From: Chitinophaga pinensis
GTDB lineage: Bacteria; Pseudomonadota; Gammaproteobacteria; Burkholderiales; SG8-41
Assembly: GCA_943329075.2 (NCBI GenBank)
Contig: CALQCM020000051.1
Span: 1 to 33,928, forward strand
Length of the DNA: 33,928 nucleotides
Direction of reading: 5' to 3'
Part shown: positions 1 through 7,277 of the stretch, piece after piece
Layout: the number at the start of each line of letters is the position of its first letter
Numbering within the stretch: position 1 is the first letter of the stretch
Made by a program: the position numbers and the translations under genes
The notes under the pieces: generated by a model
Told to the model about the DNA's origin: nothing
The model's database searches: none
The model's input: only the letters and a program-made list of their open reading frames with translations

Positions 1-35
1 AAGATCTTTAGTTCTAAAAGCCGGGGAAACATCAG
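1..35. repeat. Left copy of 35-bp inverted repeat at window ends
   Basis: The first 35 bases are the exact reverse complement of 33785-33819. The outer part holds the palindrome aagatctt and the inner part ends in ggggaaacatcag. The match may continue to the left of base 1, because base 33820 is already beyond the paired stretch. It could be the edge of an insertion sequence present in two inverted copies, or another long intergenic repeat at which the sequence was broken. The identity is read directly; the interpretation is open. Confidence 0.9.
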
Positions 36-77
36 GGGCAGGGGTGAGGGGGCGGATATTTCTTGGCTACCGATTGT

Positions 78-131
78 CCCTCGCCCCAACCCGGCCCCTC
101 GCTTCGCTCTCCCCGCTCTCGCGGAGCGAGG
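78..131. repeat. Type E palindromic intergenic repeat
   Basis: A CT-rich then GA-rich palindromic unit (ccctcgccccaac at one end, gcggagcgagg at the other). It belongs to the same family as the copies near 15484, 15549, 18032, 18121, 26444 and 33751. It lies just upstream of the oxidoreductase start at 153, and reading frames that run through it are not genuine N-terminal extensions. Confidence 0.7.
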
Positions 132-152
132 CAGTCATTCCCGGACCATCTC

Positions 153-1130
153 ATGTTAAATGCGGCCATCGTTGGTCTTGGCAACTGGGGGCGCAAACTC
201 GTCACCTCGGTGCAAGGTAAGAGCGAGCGCCTGCGCTTCGTGCGCGCGGTAGTGCGCAATCCTGCGGCGGCGCGCGATTTTGCCGCAGAACATTCCATAG
301 AGCTGTCGGACGATTTTGCGGCGGCGCTCGCTGACCCGGCGATTGATGCCATCGTGCTGGCGACGCCGCATTCCCTGCACGCCGAGCAGATCATTGCTGT
401 GGCCGCGGTCGGCAAACCCGTTTATTGTGAAAAGCCGCTCGCGCTGAAACGCGCCGATGCGCAGCGCGTCGTCGAAGCCTGCGCCAAAGCCGGCGTCGTG
501 CTCGCGGTGGGGCACGACAAACGTTTCTGGCCGTCGATGCAGGCGCTTACAAGCATCGTTGCCGGCGGCGAGCTCGGCGAAATCCTGCACATCGAAGGCC
601 ACAACAGCAACGAAACCTCACGCACCGCCTTCGCCTCGTGGCGCGCCTCGCCGGAAGAATCGCCGGGCGGCGGCATGACCGGCACCGGCATCCACATGGT
701 CGATGCCTTCGTCGGTTTGATCGGGCCGGTAAAACGCGTGCAGGCGCAGTTGCTGGTCCGGCGTCCGCCGCCGGAAGTGCTCGATACAGTGTCGGTGCTG
801 TTCGCATTTGACAACGATGTTTCCGGCACGCTGAGCAGCATACGCGCCACGCCGCTCTACTGGCGCGCGCATGTGTTCGGCAGCCAAGGCTCGGCCGAAG
901 CGCTCGGCGCAACCGAACTCGTGCTGCGCAAAACGGGCGGCGTGCCGCCGGTGCACATGACGTTCGCTGCGGCCGATGGCTTGCGCGGCGAACTCGAAGC
1001 CTTTGCCGATGCGGCGGCGGGTGTGGCGCCGTATCCGATCACGCCGCTGCAGATGGTGGAAACCGTCGCGGCCTTCGAAGCCATCGTGCAGTCGATGCAG
1101 AGCGGCCAGCCGGTCAATCTCGCGCGCTGA
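153..1130 (+). CDS. Gfo/Idh/MocA family NAD(P)-dependent oxidoreductase
   Basis: 325 aa, probably cytosolic. The N-terminus has a Rossmann dinucleotide-binding fold with GLGNWG at residues 8-13. The family signature EKP is at 93-95, within VYCEKPLAL. The C-terminal substrate domain carries GGGMTGTGIHMVD (172-184), in which H181 and D184 match the usual catalytic-site histidine and neighbouring aspartate. Family members oxidise or reduce sugars, cyclitols and similar polyols; the substrate here cannot be told. I chose ATG 153 because the protein from there begins directly with the beta strand of the Rossmann fold (MLNAAIVGLG). An upstream ATG at 63 would translate the type E repeat. The Shine-Dalgarno is weak. 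The gene stands alone, followed by repeats. Confidence 0.9.
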   Translation: MLNAAIVGLGNWGRKLVTSVQGKSERLRFVRAVVRNPAAARDFAAEHSIELSDDFAAALADPAIDAIVLATPHSLHAEQIIAVAAVGKPVYCEKPLALKRADAQRVVEACAKAGVVLAVGHDKRFWPSMQALTSIVAGGELGEILHIEGHNSNETSRTAFASWRASPEESPGGGMTGTGIHMVDAFVGLIGPVKRVQAQLLVRRPPPEVLDTVSVLFAFDNDVSGTLSSIRATPLYWRAHVFGSQGSAEALGATELVLRKTGGVPPVHMTFAAADGLRGELEAFADAAAGVAPYPITPLQMVETVAAFEAIVQSMQSGQPVNLAR

Positions 1131-1146
1131 CCGCCCGCGTGGATTC

Positions 1147-1248
1147 GTAGGGTGCAATAAGCGCAGCGCGCGCAGCGCATTGCGCCGCATGGTTCGTGTT
1201 GCCTTCCATACGGCGCAATGCCTTTCAGTTATTGCGCCCTACGGCGCT
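1147..1248. repeat. Type A REP pair, copy A1
   Basis: Two facing palindromic arms: gtagggtgcaataagcg leading to cattgcgcc, then ggcgcaatgcc to ttattgcgccctacgg. The arms are inverted and separated by about 30 bases, as in a BIME. Copy A1 has an extra cagcgcg insertion in the left arm. With A2 it fills most of the 334-base gap between the oxidoreductase and the hypothetical gene. The rest of that gap holds nothing I recognise. Confidence 0.85.
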
Positions 1249-1337
1249 GAAGGTGAGCAGGCAGAAAATAGCTAGTAGGAGAGTTTTAGTCATGCGGCAC
1301 CATATTCTTTGAGCTACTTGTCCGACGCATCAGTTTC

Positions 1338-1430
1338 GTAGGGCGCAATAAGCGTAGCGCATTGCGCCGCATGGTTCGTCTTGCCTTTCATACGGCGCAA
1401 TGCCTTTCAGTTATTGCGCCCTACGGCGCT
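1338..1430. repeat. Type A REP pair, copy A2
   Basis: Nearly identical to A1 and A3, with a gtagggcgcaataagcg left arm and an attgcgccctacgg right arm. The spacer atggttcgt is shared with A1 and A3 but differs from the 12-17 kb copies, so there are two spacer sub-types of the same element. It lies downstream of the minus-strand gene ending at 1465. Confidence 0.85.
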
Positions 1431-1464
1431 GTGCGGCAGTTCTCATTAGTCGCAGCTATGGTCA

Positions 1465-2121
1465 TCACTGGTATCCGGTGCTCTCAAACGTTTGCAGGTC
1501 ACGCGGAATCTCGACGATCAGTGGAATTTTCTTCCAGCCAAATGTGAGGCCGAAACTCTTGCACATCAGCACCTCGACCTTGCCGCGCTCGAAGGTTACT
1601 GGCAGCAGCAATAACCGCGAGAACGGCGACGTGTAGACCTTTCGCTGCTCAACGTCGACGATGACGAGGCGTTGACGCCGGCCCGAGGCGAAATTCCGAA
1701 CCCACCGGGGAATCGCCAGATAACGCGAATCGTCCGACCAGATAAACGCGGGGCTGCATTGCTGCAGTTCAAGACCATCGGAAATCCGCAAGGTGCCGAC
1801 CGTCGGGTTGCTCATCGAGTGTTCCATCGCCTTGGCGATTTCAGCGACGAGCAATCCGTTCGGCGAAACGGCGCGGTGCGCAGTGCGCCAATGCGGACGG
1901 TCCTCCTTCGGCCACTTGCGGCGCGCGGGATCGCTTGCATGGATCGCGGCTGAAACGACGCAGACTACGAACAGCGTATACAGGACTGCCCAGATGACGA
2001 AGCCCCACGACAGTGCAAACGGCTCATCAAAGACGAACAACCTGAGCCAGATGATCAACGCCGCGGGCAGAATCGCGATGATCCCGACAAAAATGGGCAA
2101 GGCGGGAAATGTTCTTTTCAT
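1465..2121 (-). CDS. Hypothetical protein with two N-terminal membrane segments
   Basis: 218 aa, not recognised. Residues about 8-29 and 39-60 are strongly hydrophobic and look like a membrane hairpin. The remaining roughly 155 residues are soluble and include SPAFIWSDDSRYLAI, which resembles one blade of a WD40/PD40-type beta propeller, and VYTSPFSRLLLLP further on. This suggests a membrane-anchored beta-rich domain, but one blade-like motif does not make a propeller. I chose ATG 2121 (MKRTFPAL) because the longer frame up to 2166 runs into repeat A3. The Shine-Dalgarno is poor. Type A repeats lie on both sides, so the gene is isolated from any operon. Confidence 0.6.
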   Translation of the reverse strand: MKRTFPALPIFVGIIAILPAALIIWLRLFVFDEPFALSWGFVIWAVLYTLFVVCVVSAAIHASDPARRKWPKEDRPHWRTAHRAVSPNGLLVAEIAKAMEHSMSNPTVGTLRISDGLELQQCSPAFIWSDDSRYLAIPRWVRNFASGRRQRLVIVDVEQRKVYTSPFSRLLLLPVTFERGKVEVLMCKSFGLTFGWKKIPLIVEIPRDLQTFESTGYQ

Positions 2122-2141
2122 ACTTTTCGGTTTTGTAGTTC

Positions 2142-2234
2142 GTAGGGCGCAATAAGCGTAGCGCATTGCGCCGCATGGTTCGTGTTACCTTCCATACGGC
2201 GCAATGCCTTTCAGTTATTGCGCTCTACGGCGCT
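2142..2234. repeat. Type A REP pair, copy A3
   Basis: Third copy of the element with the atggttcgt spacer. It differs from A2 at a few positions, including gcgctctacgg in the right arm. It lies in the divergent gap between the hypothetical gene (start 2121) and the Bug gene (start 2439). Bases 2235-2438 after it show no recognisable gene. Confidence 0.85.
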
Positions 2235-2438
2235 AACGTGTATCAGGTTTCCAAAAAGCTGCGTTGCATTCTGCCTGCTCGTAACCAGCGGTTATCTCGT
2301 AAAAATGCATGTTCCCAGCATAACGCAACACCCTGTCGTCGCCAATCCGAAGATGGATCTGCGCTCCCGGTCGCAAACAATCTACCGCATCGCAACGCCC
2401 AAACGATGCGGTATAGTTCCGCCTCCACGGAGGCTCCT

Positions 2439-3407
2439 ATGTTGAAACCACGAATAGCCGCGCTGCTGTGCGGCGCGCTGCTCTTGCCCGCCATTGCCGC
2501 GGCACAGTCCGATGCCTATCCGACCAAAGCGGTGCGCCTGATTACGCCGTTTCCGCCCGGTGGCAGCGTTGATGTGATTGCGCGCCTGCTCGCGCCGAAA
2601 CTCGCCGAATTGCTGGGCAAACAGGTGGTGGTGGACAATCGCACCGGCGCTTCGGGCAACATCGGCAACGAACTGGCGGCCCGCGCGCCGGCCGACGGCT
2701 ACACGCTGCTGATCAACACACTGCCCTTCGTGACGAACATGTTCATCATGAGTCGCGTGCCCTACGATGTGCAGAGCGATTTCGAGCCGGTGATTCTGCT
2801 CTCATCGTCGTCGGCCATTCTCGCCGTGCATCCGTCGCTGCCGGTGCGCACGACCAAAGAACTCCTGGATCTGGCGCGCTCCAAACGCGGCACGCTCAAC
2901 TACGGCACCGCCGGCATCGGCACCAATCCGCATATCGCCGGCGAGTTGTTCAACTATCTCGGCAAGACCAACATCGTCGCCGTGCACTACAAGGGTGGCG
3001 GCCCCAGCCTCGTCGCGGCGATCAGCGGCGAAGTCACGGTGAGTTTTGCCAACACGCCGGAAACCATGCCTTACGTCGACATGAAGCGTTTGCGCGCGCT
3101 CGGCATCACCAGCCTGAAGCGGCGCGCCAATCTGCCCGATCTGCCGACGGTGGCGGAAAGCCTGCCCGGTTACGAGTTCCTGACCTGGCACGTCATCATG
3201 GCGCCGAAGGGTACGCCACGGCCGGTGGTTACGCTGCTCAACGAGCGCCTGCGCAAGATTCTGAACACGCCCGAGGAGACCCAGCAGTTTGCGCAGAAGG
3301 GTATCGATGTCATTGCCTCCACGCCTGAAGAAGCCGGCGCGCATCTGAAGCGCGAGATGGAAAAGTGGGGCAAGGTGATCAAGGAGCGCGGCATCCGCGC
3401 TGAATAG
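2439..3407 (+). CDS. Bug-family (TctC-like) periplasmic substrate-binding protein 1
   Basis: 322 aa. Bug proteins are Venus-flytrap receptors for small carboxylates, amides and similar ligands, normally working with a TctAB permease. The signal peptide is residues 1-22 (AAA before Q23). The first ligand loop is PFPPGGSVD (37-45); DNRTGASGNIG (66-76) and ADGYTL (85-90) are the other hallmark blocks. The C-terminus ends WGKVIKERGIRAE, as is typical. ATG 2439 is set by GGAGG at 2429-2433; the open frame continues upstream through repeat A3 but has no signal-peptide character there. The neighbours are unrelated and no permease is adjacent, so this is an orphan receptor. The ligand is unknown. Confidence 0.95.
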   Translation: MLKPRIAALLCGALLLPAIAAAQSDAYPTKAVRLITPFPPGGSVDVIARLLAPKLAELLGKQVVVDNRTGASGNIGNELAARAPADGYTLLINTLPFVTNMFIMSRVPYDVQSDFEPVILLSSSSAILAVHPSLPVRTTKELLDLARSKRGTLNYGTAGIGTNPHIAGELFNYLGKTNIVAVHYKGGGPSLVAAISGEVTVSFANTPETMPYVDMKRLRALGITSLKRRANLPDLPTVAESLPGYEFLTWHVIMAPKGTPRPVVTLLNERLRKILNTPEETQQFAQKGIDVIASTPEEAGAHLKREMEKWGKVIKERGIRAE

Positions 3408-3413
3408 GAAACA

Positions 3414-3459
3414 GGTTGCGTGCGTGTTCCGCGGCGCAACCCGTCCCGGTTTTCGGGGG
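3414..3459 (+). terminator. Possible transcription terminator after Bug 1
   Basis: GGTTGCG (3414-3420) can pair with CGCAACC (3435-3441), followed by a second small hairpin cccggttttcgggg. There is no clear T-run, so this is a weak candidate. It would separate Bug 1 from the convergent lipoprotein gene. Confidence 0.3.
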
Positions 3460-3467
3460 TTAAGTGA

Positions 3468-4034
3468 TCAGTGACGATCGCTGTGTGAGCGGTCGCGATC
3501 CGCGTCGGTGCGGCGCGCGTTCACGGTGGCGGGGTTTGGCGGTGGCGTATTCGCTACGCGCATCGGCACATTGGTGACGCGTGGGGCTTCCTGCGTGATG
3601 CGCGACGGCTCCTGCCGGATGCGCGGGGCTTCCTGATTCACGTGTGGCGGCTCCTGGTTGATGCGTGGTGCGTTCTGGTTCAGGCGATGCGGCTCCTGAT
3701 TGAACCGCGGTGCTTCCTGGTTGATGCGGAAGGGCTCGCGACCGAAGCGCGGCGTTTCCTGCGCGACGCGCACGGGTTCACGCACGAAGACCGGTTCGCG
3801 CACGATCACCGGCTCGCGGATGATGCGCGTGGGCTGCACCACGGTGGTACGCGCGATGTAGACGGGCGCAGGTTCGTAATAAGCGGGGGCGGTGCGGTAG
3901 TAGTTGTCCATCGGCTGTGCATAGACCGAAACACGCGAGGGGCGGTAATACTCAGACGATTGATCGTACATCGGCACGTCGGCGCAGCCGGCCAGTGTCA
4001 GCAGCGTTGCCGATGCGAGGATAATGTTTTTCAT
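3468..4034 (-). CDS. Lipoprotein with a heptad Pro/Arg/Gln repeat domain
   Basis: 188 aa. The signal ends in a lipobox LAGC with the lipidated cysteine at 17, so the mature protein is membrane-anchored on the outer side of the cytoplasmic membrane. A Tyr/Pro-rich stretch (about 24-58) is followed by REPV-type repeats and then about eight copies of a seven-residue unit of the form QEAPRIN, with alternating A/P and I/F/V positions. The tail is basic and His/Asp-rich. It is low-complexity and probably extended, as in cell-wall or envelope spacer proteins. No enzyme domain is visible and the function is unknown. The start is supported by GGAGG seven bases upstream. It is divergent from the DoxX operon. 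Confidence 0.75.
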   Translation of the reverse strand: MKNIILASATLLTLAGCADVPMYDQSSEYYRPSRVSVYAQPMDNYYRTAPAYYEPAPVYIARTTVVQPTRIIREPVIVREPVFVREPVRVAQETPRFGREPFRINQEAPRFNQEPHRLNQNAPRINQEPPHVNQEAPRIRQEPSRITQEAPRVTNVPMRVANTPPPNPATVNARRTDADRDRSHSDRH

Positions 4035-4200
4035 GTTCGCCTCCCGGGTTCCGCCGCGCGAAAAACACGCAGCCGTGACTATTTAACGCGCGGGGGGCGG
4101 TTTCAGGCCCGTGCAAGATGTAAACTTTTGTAACAGGGGGGCGGGGTCTATAAGCGCCCGCGATATTTGGGGCACGGGAAAATCGAGGGGGGAAGCAGGC

Positions 4201-4584
4201 ATGTTTCAGGACACAACGGTGCTCGATCTGGCAGGACGGCTGCTGATTGTGTTGTTTTTTCTGGCGGCGGGGCTGGGCAATATGACGCCACAGAAAATCA
4301 AGGACCATATCGACCGCATGGCGGCGGCACATACGCCGCTGCCGGCGCTGGCCTTTTGGTTCGGCATTTTCCTGCAATTTTCCGGTTGCGCGCTGATACT
4401 CACCGGTTGGCATGCCGATGTTGGCGTCTGGTTTCTGATTGTGTTTACCATCGCGGCGACGGCGATTTTCCACCGCTTCTGGCAGGTCGCCGATCCGATG
4501 CGGCGCAATATCGGGCGCATCATGCTGCTCAACAACACGGCCATTCTCGGCGGGTTGTTTCTGCTGTTGCAGAACGTGCAGTGA
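4201..4584 (+). CDS. DoxX-like small integral membrane protein
   Basis: 127 aa with four predicted membrane segments (about 9-27, 45-66, 70-90 and 106-125). The segment-1 sequence GRLLIVLFFLAAGLGNM, the central HTPLPALAFWFGIFLQFSGC and the HRFWQ motif resemble the DoxX/DoxD group, which includes quinone-linked and thiosulfate-related membrane proteins as well as many of unknown role. ATG 4201 follows a GGGGGGAAG purine tract. Its stop TGA shares one base with the next ATG (TGATG at 4582-4586), so translation of the Bug gene is probably coupled. First gene of an apparent DoxX-Bug-TauE operon. Confidence 0.8.
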   Translation: MFQDTTVLDLAGRLLIVLFFLAAGLGNMTPQKIKDHIDRMAAAHTPLPALAFWFGIFLQFSGCALILTGWHADVGVWFLIVFTIAATAIFHRFWQVADPMRRNIGRIMLLNNTAILGGLFLLLQNVQ

Positions 4585-5651
4585 TGGCGATGTCGAGGCT
4601 GTGCGCAATCCGGGCATCGTCGGGTCGCCATGATGCGCGGGAATCCCGGAATACGCTGCGCTCCTTCCGGGCTACGGACTTCCGGGTTACGGGCTGGTGC
4701 TTACTCGGCTTTGTGGCATGCGCGTTTACAGTGTGCAATGCGTTTGCGCAGAATTTCCCGACCAAGGTGGTGCGTTATGTCGTGCCCTTCACCGGCGGCA
4801 GCGGTGCTGACACGCTGGCGCGCATTATTGTGCCGGGCATGGGACAGGTGCTCGGTCAGCAGGTGATTGTCGACAATCGCGGCGGGGCGGCCGGCAACAT
4901 CGGCGCCGAGTTCGCCGCACGCGCGCCGGCCGATGGCTACACGCTGATGCAGGCCGGTATGCCGCTGGCCGCCAATATGAGCCTCTACAAGAACCTGTCG
5001 TACGAGCTGTCGCGCGACTTTGCCGCGGTGTCGCAGCTCGTGCAGTCGCCGAACATGCTGGTGGTGCATCCGTCGCTGCCGGCGAAATCGGTGAAGGAAC
5101 TGATCGCGCTGGCAAAGGCCAAGCCTGGCGCGATCAATTATTCATCGTCGGGCGCGGGATCGACGATTTATCTGTCGTTCGAATTTTTCAAGGGCATGGC
5201 CGGTATCAACATCGTGCACGTGCCGTACCGCGGCGGCGCCGAAGCGGTGACCGCAGTGGTGTCGGGTGAGACCTCGGTGAGTTTTCTGCCGCTCGCCACC
5301 GCCCTGCCGCAGGCGCGGCAGGGCCGGCTGCGCGCGCTGGCGGTATCGACGGCGAAACGCGTACCGTCGTTTCCGGAATATCCGACAGTCGCCGAGGCCG
5401 GTGTGCCCGGTTATGAGTTCGGCACCTGGTACGGCGTGATGGCGCCGGCGAAAACGCCCAAAGAGATCGTTTCGATACTGCACGCCGCCACCGTCGCTTC
5501 GCTGCGTAACCCCGAAGTGCTGCGCCGTCTTAACGATCTCGGCTATATCGCCGTCGGCGACGCGCCAGAAGTTTTTCAGGCCTACGTCAAATCGGAAGTC
5601 GAACGACTCGGTAAACTGATCCGCACCTACAAGCTGGCCGTCGATGGCTGA
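4584..5651 (+). CDS. Bug-family substrate-binding protein 2, with repeat-derived signal n-region
   Basis: 355 aa, about 30 longer than other Bugs here. The extra length is all N-terminal: residues 21-31 (SRNTLRSFRAT) are the translation of a type B repeat at 4645-4675. The hydrophobic core (WCLLGFVACAFTV, 38-50) and the cleavage site AFA before Q56 follow. Mature hallmarks are PFTGGSGADTLAR, DNRGGAAGNIG and ADGYTL. No in-frame ATG lies between 4590 and the hydrophobic core, so ATG 4584 or 4590 must be used unless a GTG near 4722 serves, which would leave too short a signal. It overlaps DoxX by one base and TauE by eight. The operon suggests transport linked to the TauE exporter substrate, possibly an organosulfur acid (inference). 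Confidence 0.9.
   Translation: MAMSRLCAIRASSGRHDARESRNTLRSFRATDFRVTGWCLLGFVACAFTVCNAFAQNFPTKVVRYVVPFTGGSGADTLARIIVPGMGQVLGQQVIVDNRGGAAGNIGAEFAARAPADGYTLMQAGMPLAANMSLYKNLSYELSRDFAAVSQLVQSPNMLVVHPSLPAKSVKELIALAKAKPGAINYSSSGAGSTIYLSFEFFKGMAGINIVHVPYRGGAEAVTAVVSGETSVSFLPLATALPQARQGRLRALAVSTAKRVPSFPEYPTVAEAGVPGYEFGTWYGVMAPAKTPKEIVSILHAATVASLRNPEVLRRLNDLGYIAVGDAPEVFQAYVKSEVERLGKLIRTYKLAVDG
4645..4675 (-). repeat. Type B REP, copy B1, inside a coding region
   Basis: Reads cccggaatacgctgcg then ctccttccgggctac, the reverse of the element at 12426, 13392, 16563 and 16853. The ends cccgga and tccggg pair. It lies in frame within the signal-peptide n-region of Bug 2. Confidence 0.85.
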
Positions 5652-6384
5652 TCTCAGCGCTCTAGAGATCGCCTACTGCGTGTTCGTCATGCTGCTCGCC
5701 TACGGGCTGCGCGGCAGCACCGGCTTCGGCGGTGCGCTCGGCATGCCGCTGCTGGCACTGGTGCTGCCGATCAAGGTGCTGGTGCCGGTGTGGACGCTGT
5801 TGGGTTTCGCCTCGTCGGTGGCCATTCTCGGCCGCGACCGCAAGCACGTCGATTACCGCGCGATGATCGCCTTTATGCCGTGGTGTGCGGTGGGCATCGC
5901 CGTGGGGCTTTATTTCTTCAAGTCGCTCGATGCGCGCATGCTCACGCGCGGGCTCGGCGTCGTGGTGTTGCTCTACGCGGTTCAATCGCTGGTCGGGGTA
6001 GTGCGGGGCGCACCGCCGCGCTGGTTGCGGCGCGTGATCGAACCGGTTGCGGGGATATTGTCAGGCGGTGTCGGCACCATGTTCGGCTCAATGGGTAGCG
6101 TCTTCTTCGCCATGTATCTCGATGCGCGCGCCGTCGCCAAGGATGCCTTCCGCGCCACGACTTCGGCGATGCTGCTGCTCCTCTGCATCGCGCGCGGCGT
6201 TGGTTATTACGCCGTCGGTGAATTCACGCTTGATGCGTGGCTCATGTTCGCGGTGGCGTTTCCGCTGATGCTCGTCGGCATCTATGTCGGTGACCGCATT
6301 CAGGTGAATATCAGCGAGCAGTCGTTTCGCAAGATGGTGTGTGTGACGTTGTTTATTTGCGGGATACCGTTGCTGTTCAAGTAG
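5644..6384 (+). CDS. TauE/SafE (TSUP) family membrane transporter
   Basis: 246 aa polytopic membrane protein with seven or eight hydrophobic segments. Segment 1 carries the family-type GLRGSTGFGGALGMPLL, and its internal counterpart is GILSGGVGTMFGSMGS (about 138-153), fitting the two-fold repeat of TSUP proteins. Members export sulfite, sulfoacetate or other small organic anions, or take them up. ATG 5644 is inside the end of the Bug gene with an eight-base overlap, indicating translational coupling. The pairing of a receptor with TSUP instead of TctAB raises the question whether this permease could be the Bug's partner. That is an inference only; it is otherwise a plain sulfite or sulfonate exporter candidate. 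Confidence 0.88.
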   Translation: MADLSALEIAYCVFVMLLAYGLRGSTGFGGALGMPLLALVLPIKVLVPVWTLLGFASSVAILGRDRKHVDYRAMIAFMPWCAVGIAVGLYFFKSLDARMLTRGLGVVVLLYAVQSLVGVVRGAPPRWLRRVIEPVAGILSGGVGTMFGSMGSVFFAMYLDARAVAKDAFRATTSAMLLLLCIARGVGYYAVGEFTLDAWLMFAVAFPLMLVGIYVGDRIQVNISEQSFRKMVCVTLFICGIPLLFK

Positions 6385-6397
6385 CGGCCGCGCTGTT

Positions 6398-6434
6398 GAT
6401 GGGTTTCGGCCTTACGGCCTCTACCCATCCTACG
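6398..6434. repeat. Type C REP, copy C1
   Basis: Reads gatgggtttcggcc then ggcctctacccatcctac; gatgggt pairs with acccatc. It is the head of an inverted pair with C2, lying between TauE and the end of the RAYT gene. Confidence 0.8.
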
Positions 6435-6457
6435 GGGTGTCGCGTAGTTGATGGTTT

Positions 6458-6490
6458 GTAGGATGGGTAGAGCGCAGCGAAACCCATCAT
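6458..6490. repeat. Type C REP, copy C2, overlapping RAYT stop
   Basis: Reads gtaggatgggtagagcg then cagcgaaacccatcat, the second arm type of the C element. The RAYT stop codon (6487-6489) lies inside it, so the transposase gene ends within its own repeat. Confidence 0.8.
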
Positions 6491-7023
6491 CGACGTTCGC
6501 CACGCGGCAACGCGGTATCCACCGCGCCGCCTGCCCAATCCCCCGGCAAAATGCCATCTTTGACGAAATGGTGGAAGGAGGAATGCGGCCAATCGGCGAC
6601 GCGCGTGACCAATCCATGTTTGACCGGATTGATGTGAATGTAATCGACATGTCGAGCAAAGTCAGTATCGTCGCGAATCAAGTGCTCCCAGTAACGGCGC
6701 TGCCAGATGCCACGCTCGTTTTTTGATCGGCGGCTGTCCGATCGCAGTTCGATCGGTGAAAACTTTCGCGAGAATTCAGATTTTATTTGTCGCCAACGCA
6801 TCGCAAAGTCATTGTCGTTTGCAGGCAGCGTCCAGATGGCATGTAAATGGTCGGGCAGGACGACAAAGGCTTCGATGGAGTAAGGGTGGTGTGCCTGCAC
6901 ATGCGAGAACGATGTGTAAAGCGCCGCAACGTTTTCAATCAGGAGGGCTTGCGAGCGCGATGCAAGATTTACAGTGAAAAAATAAGTGGCGCCAGCGATA
7001 CGGCTGCGACGATAGTTTGTCAT
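6487..7023 (-). CDS. REP-associated tyrosine transposase (RAYT, Y1 HUH family)
   Basis: 178 aa. The single-strand HUH nuclease motif is H59-L60-H61 in VVLPDHLHAIW. The block GIWQRRYWEH (105-114) and the nucleophile region HVDYIHINPVKHGLV (125-139), with probable catalytic Y128, are characteristic of RAYTs, domesticated relatives of IS200/IS605 TnpA that act on REP hairpins. Full family length and intact motifs suggest it is functional. It is flanked by type C repeats on both sides (6398-6490 and 7102-7258) in the usual REPtron arrangement, with a further C pair at 10084. The type A, B, D, E and F repeats have no RAYT in this window. Confidence 0.93.
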   Translation of the reverse strand: MTNYRRSRIAGATYFFTVNLASRSQALLIENVAALYTSFSHVQAHHPYSIEAFVVLPDHLHAIWTLPANDNDFAMRWRQIKSEFSRKFSPIELRSDSRRSKNERGIWQRRYWEHLIRDDTDFARHVDYIHINPVKHGLVTRVADWPHSSFHHFVKDGILPGDWAGGAVDTALPRGERR

Positions 7024-7101
7024 CGAGCCAGCGTAACCGGGGCAATGACATTGCTAAATCCGCCTGTGGATATAGGTGGATAGTGGTGTGTCGAGGCGAT
7101 G

Positions 7102-7258
7102 GATGATGGGTTTCGGCCTTGCGGCCTCTACCCATCCTACGGCTAATCGCGCAAGCAAGAGCCCTGTAGGATAGGTAGAGCGAAGCGAAACGAAACCCTA
7201 CGGCGAATCACGCAAGCAAGAGTCTTGTAGGATGGGTAGAGCGAAGCGAAACCCATCA
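7102..7258. repeat. Type C REP cluster C3-C5 with a tandem ~60-bp unit
   Basis: C3 (7102-7141) is the gatgggtttcgg/cctctacccatcctac form. C4 (7165-7200) and C5 (7227-7258) are the gtagga/agcgaaaccc form in direct tandem, each preceded by the shared segment atc-cgcaagcaagag. C4 has an extra gaaac duplication and a point change (ataggtag), so it is degenerate. The cluster lies upstream of the RAYT start and just past the 3' end of Bug 3. Confidence 0.8.
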
Positions 7259-7277
7259 GCAGGCATCGAATGCCCCG

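Noticed and set aside
1131..1640. Open frames of 60-100 codons between 976 and 1636 on the plus strand
   Set aside because: They are translations of type A repeats (the same peptide around FHTAQCLSVIAPYGA appears at several loci) or shadows of the minus-strand gene; no start sites or domains.
2166..2438. N-terminal extension of Bug 1 to 2166
   Set aside because: It begins inside repeat A3 and lacks a ribosome site, whereas ATG 2439 has GGAGG and starts a perfect signal peptide.
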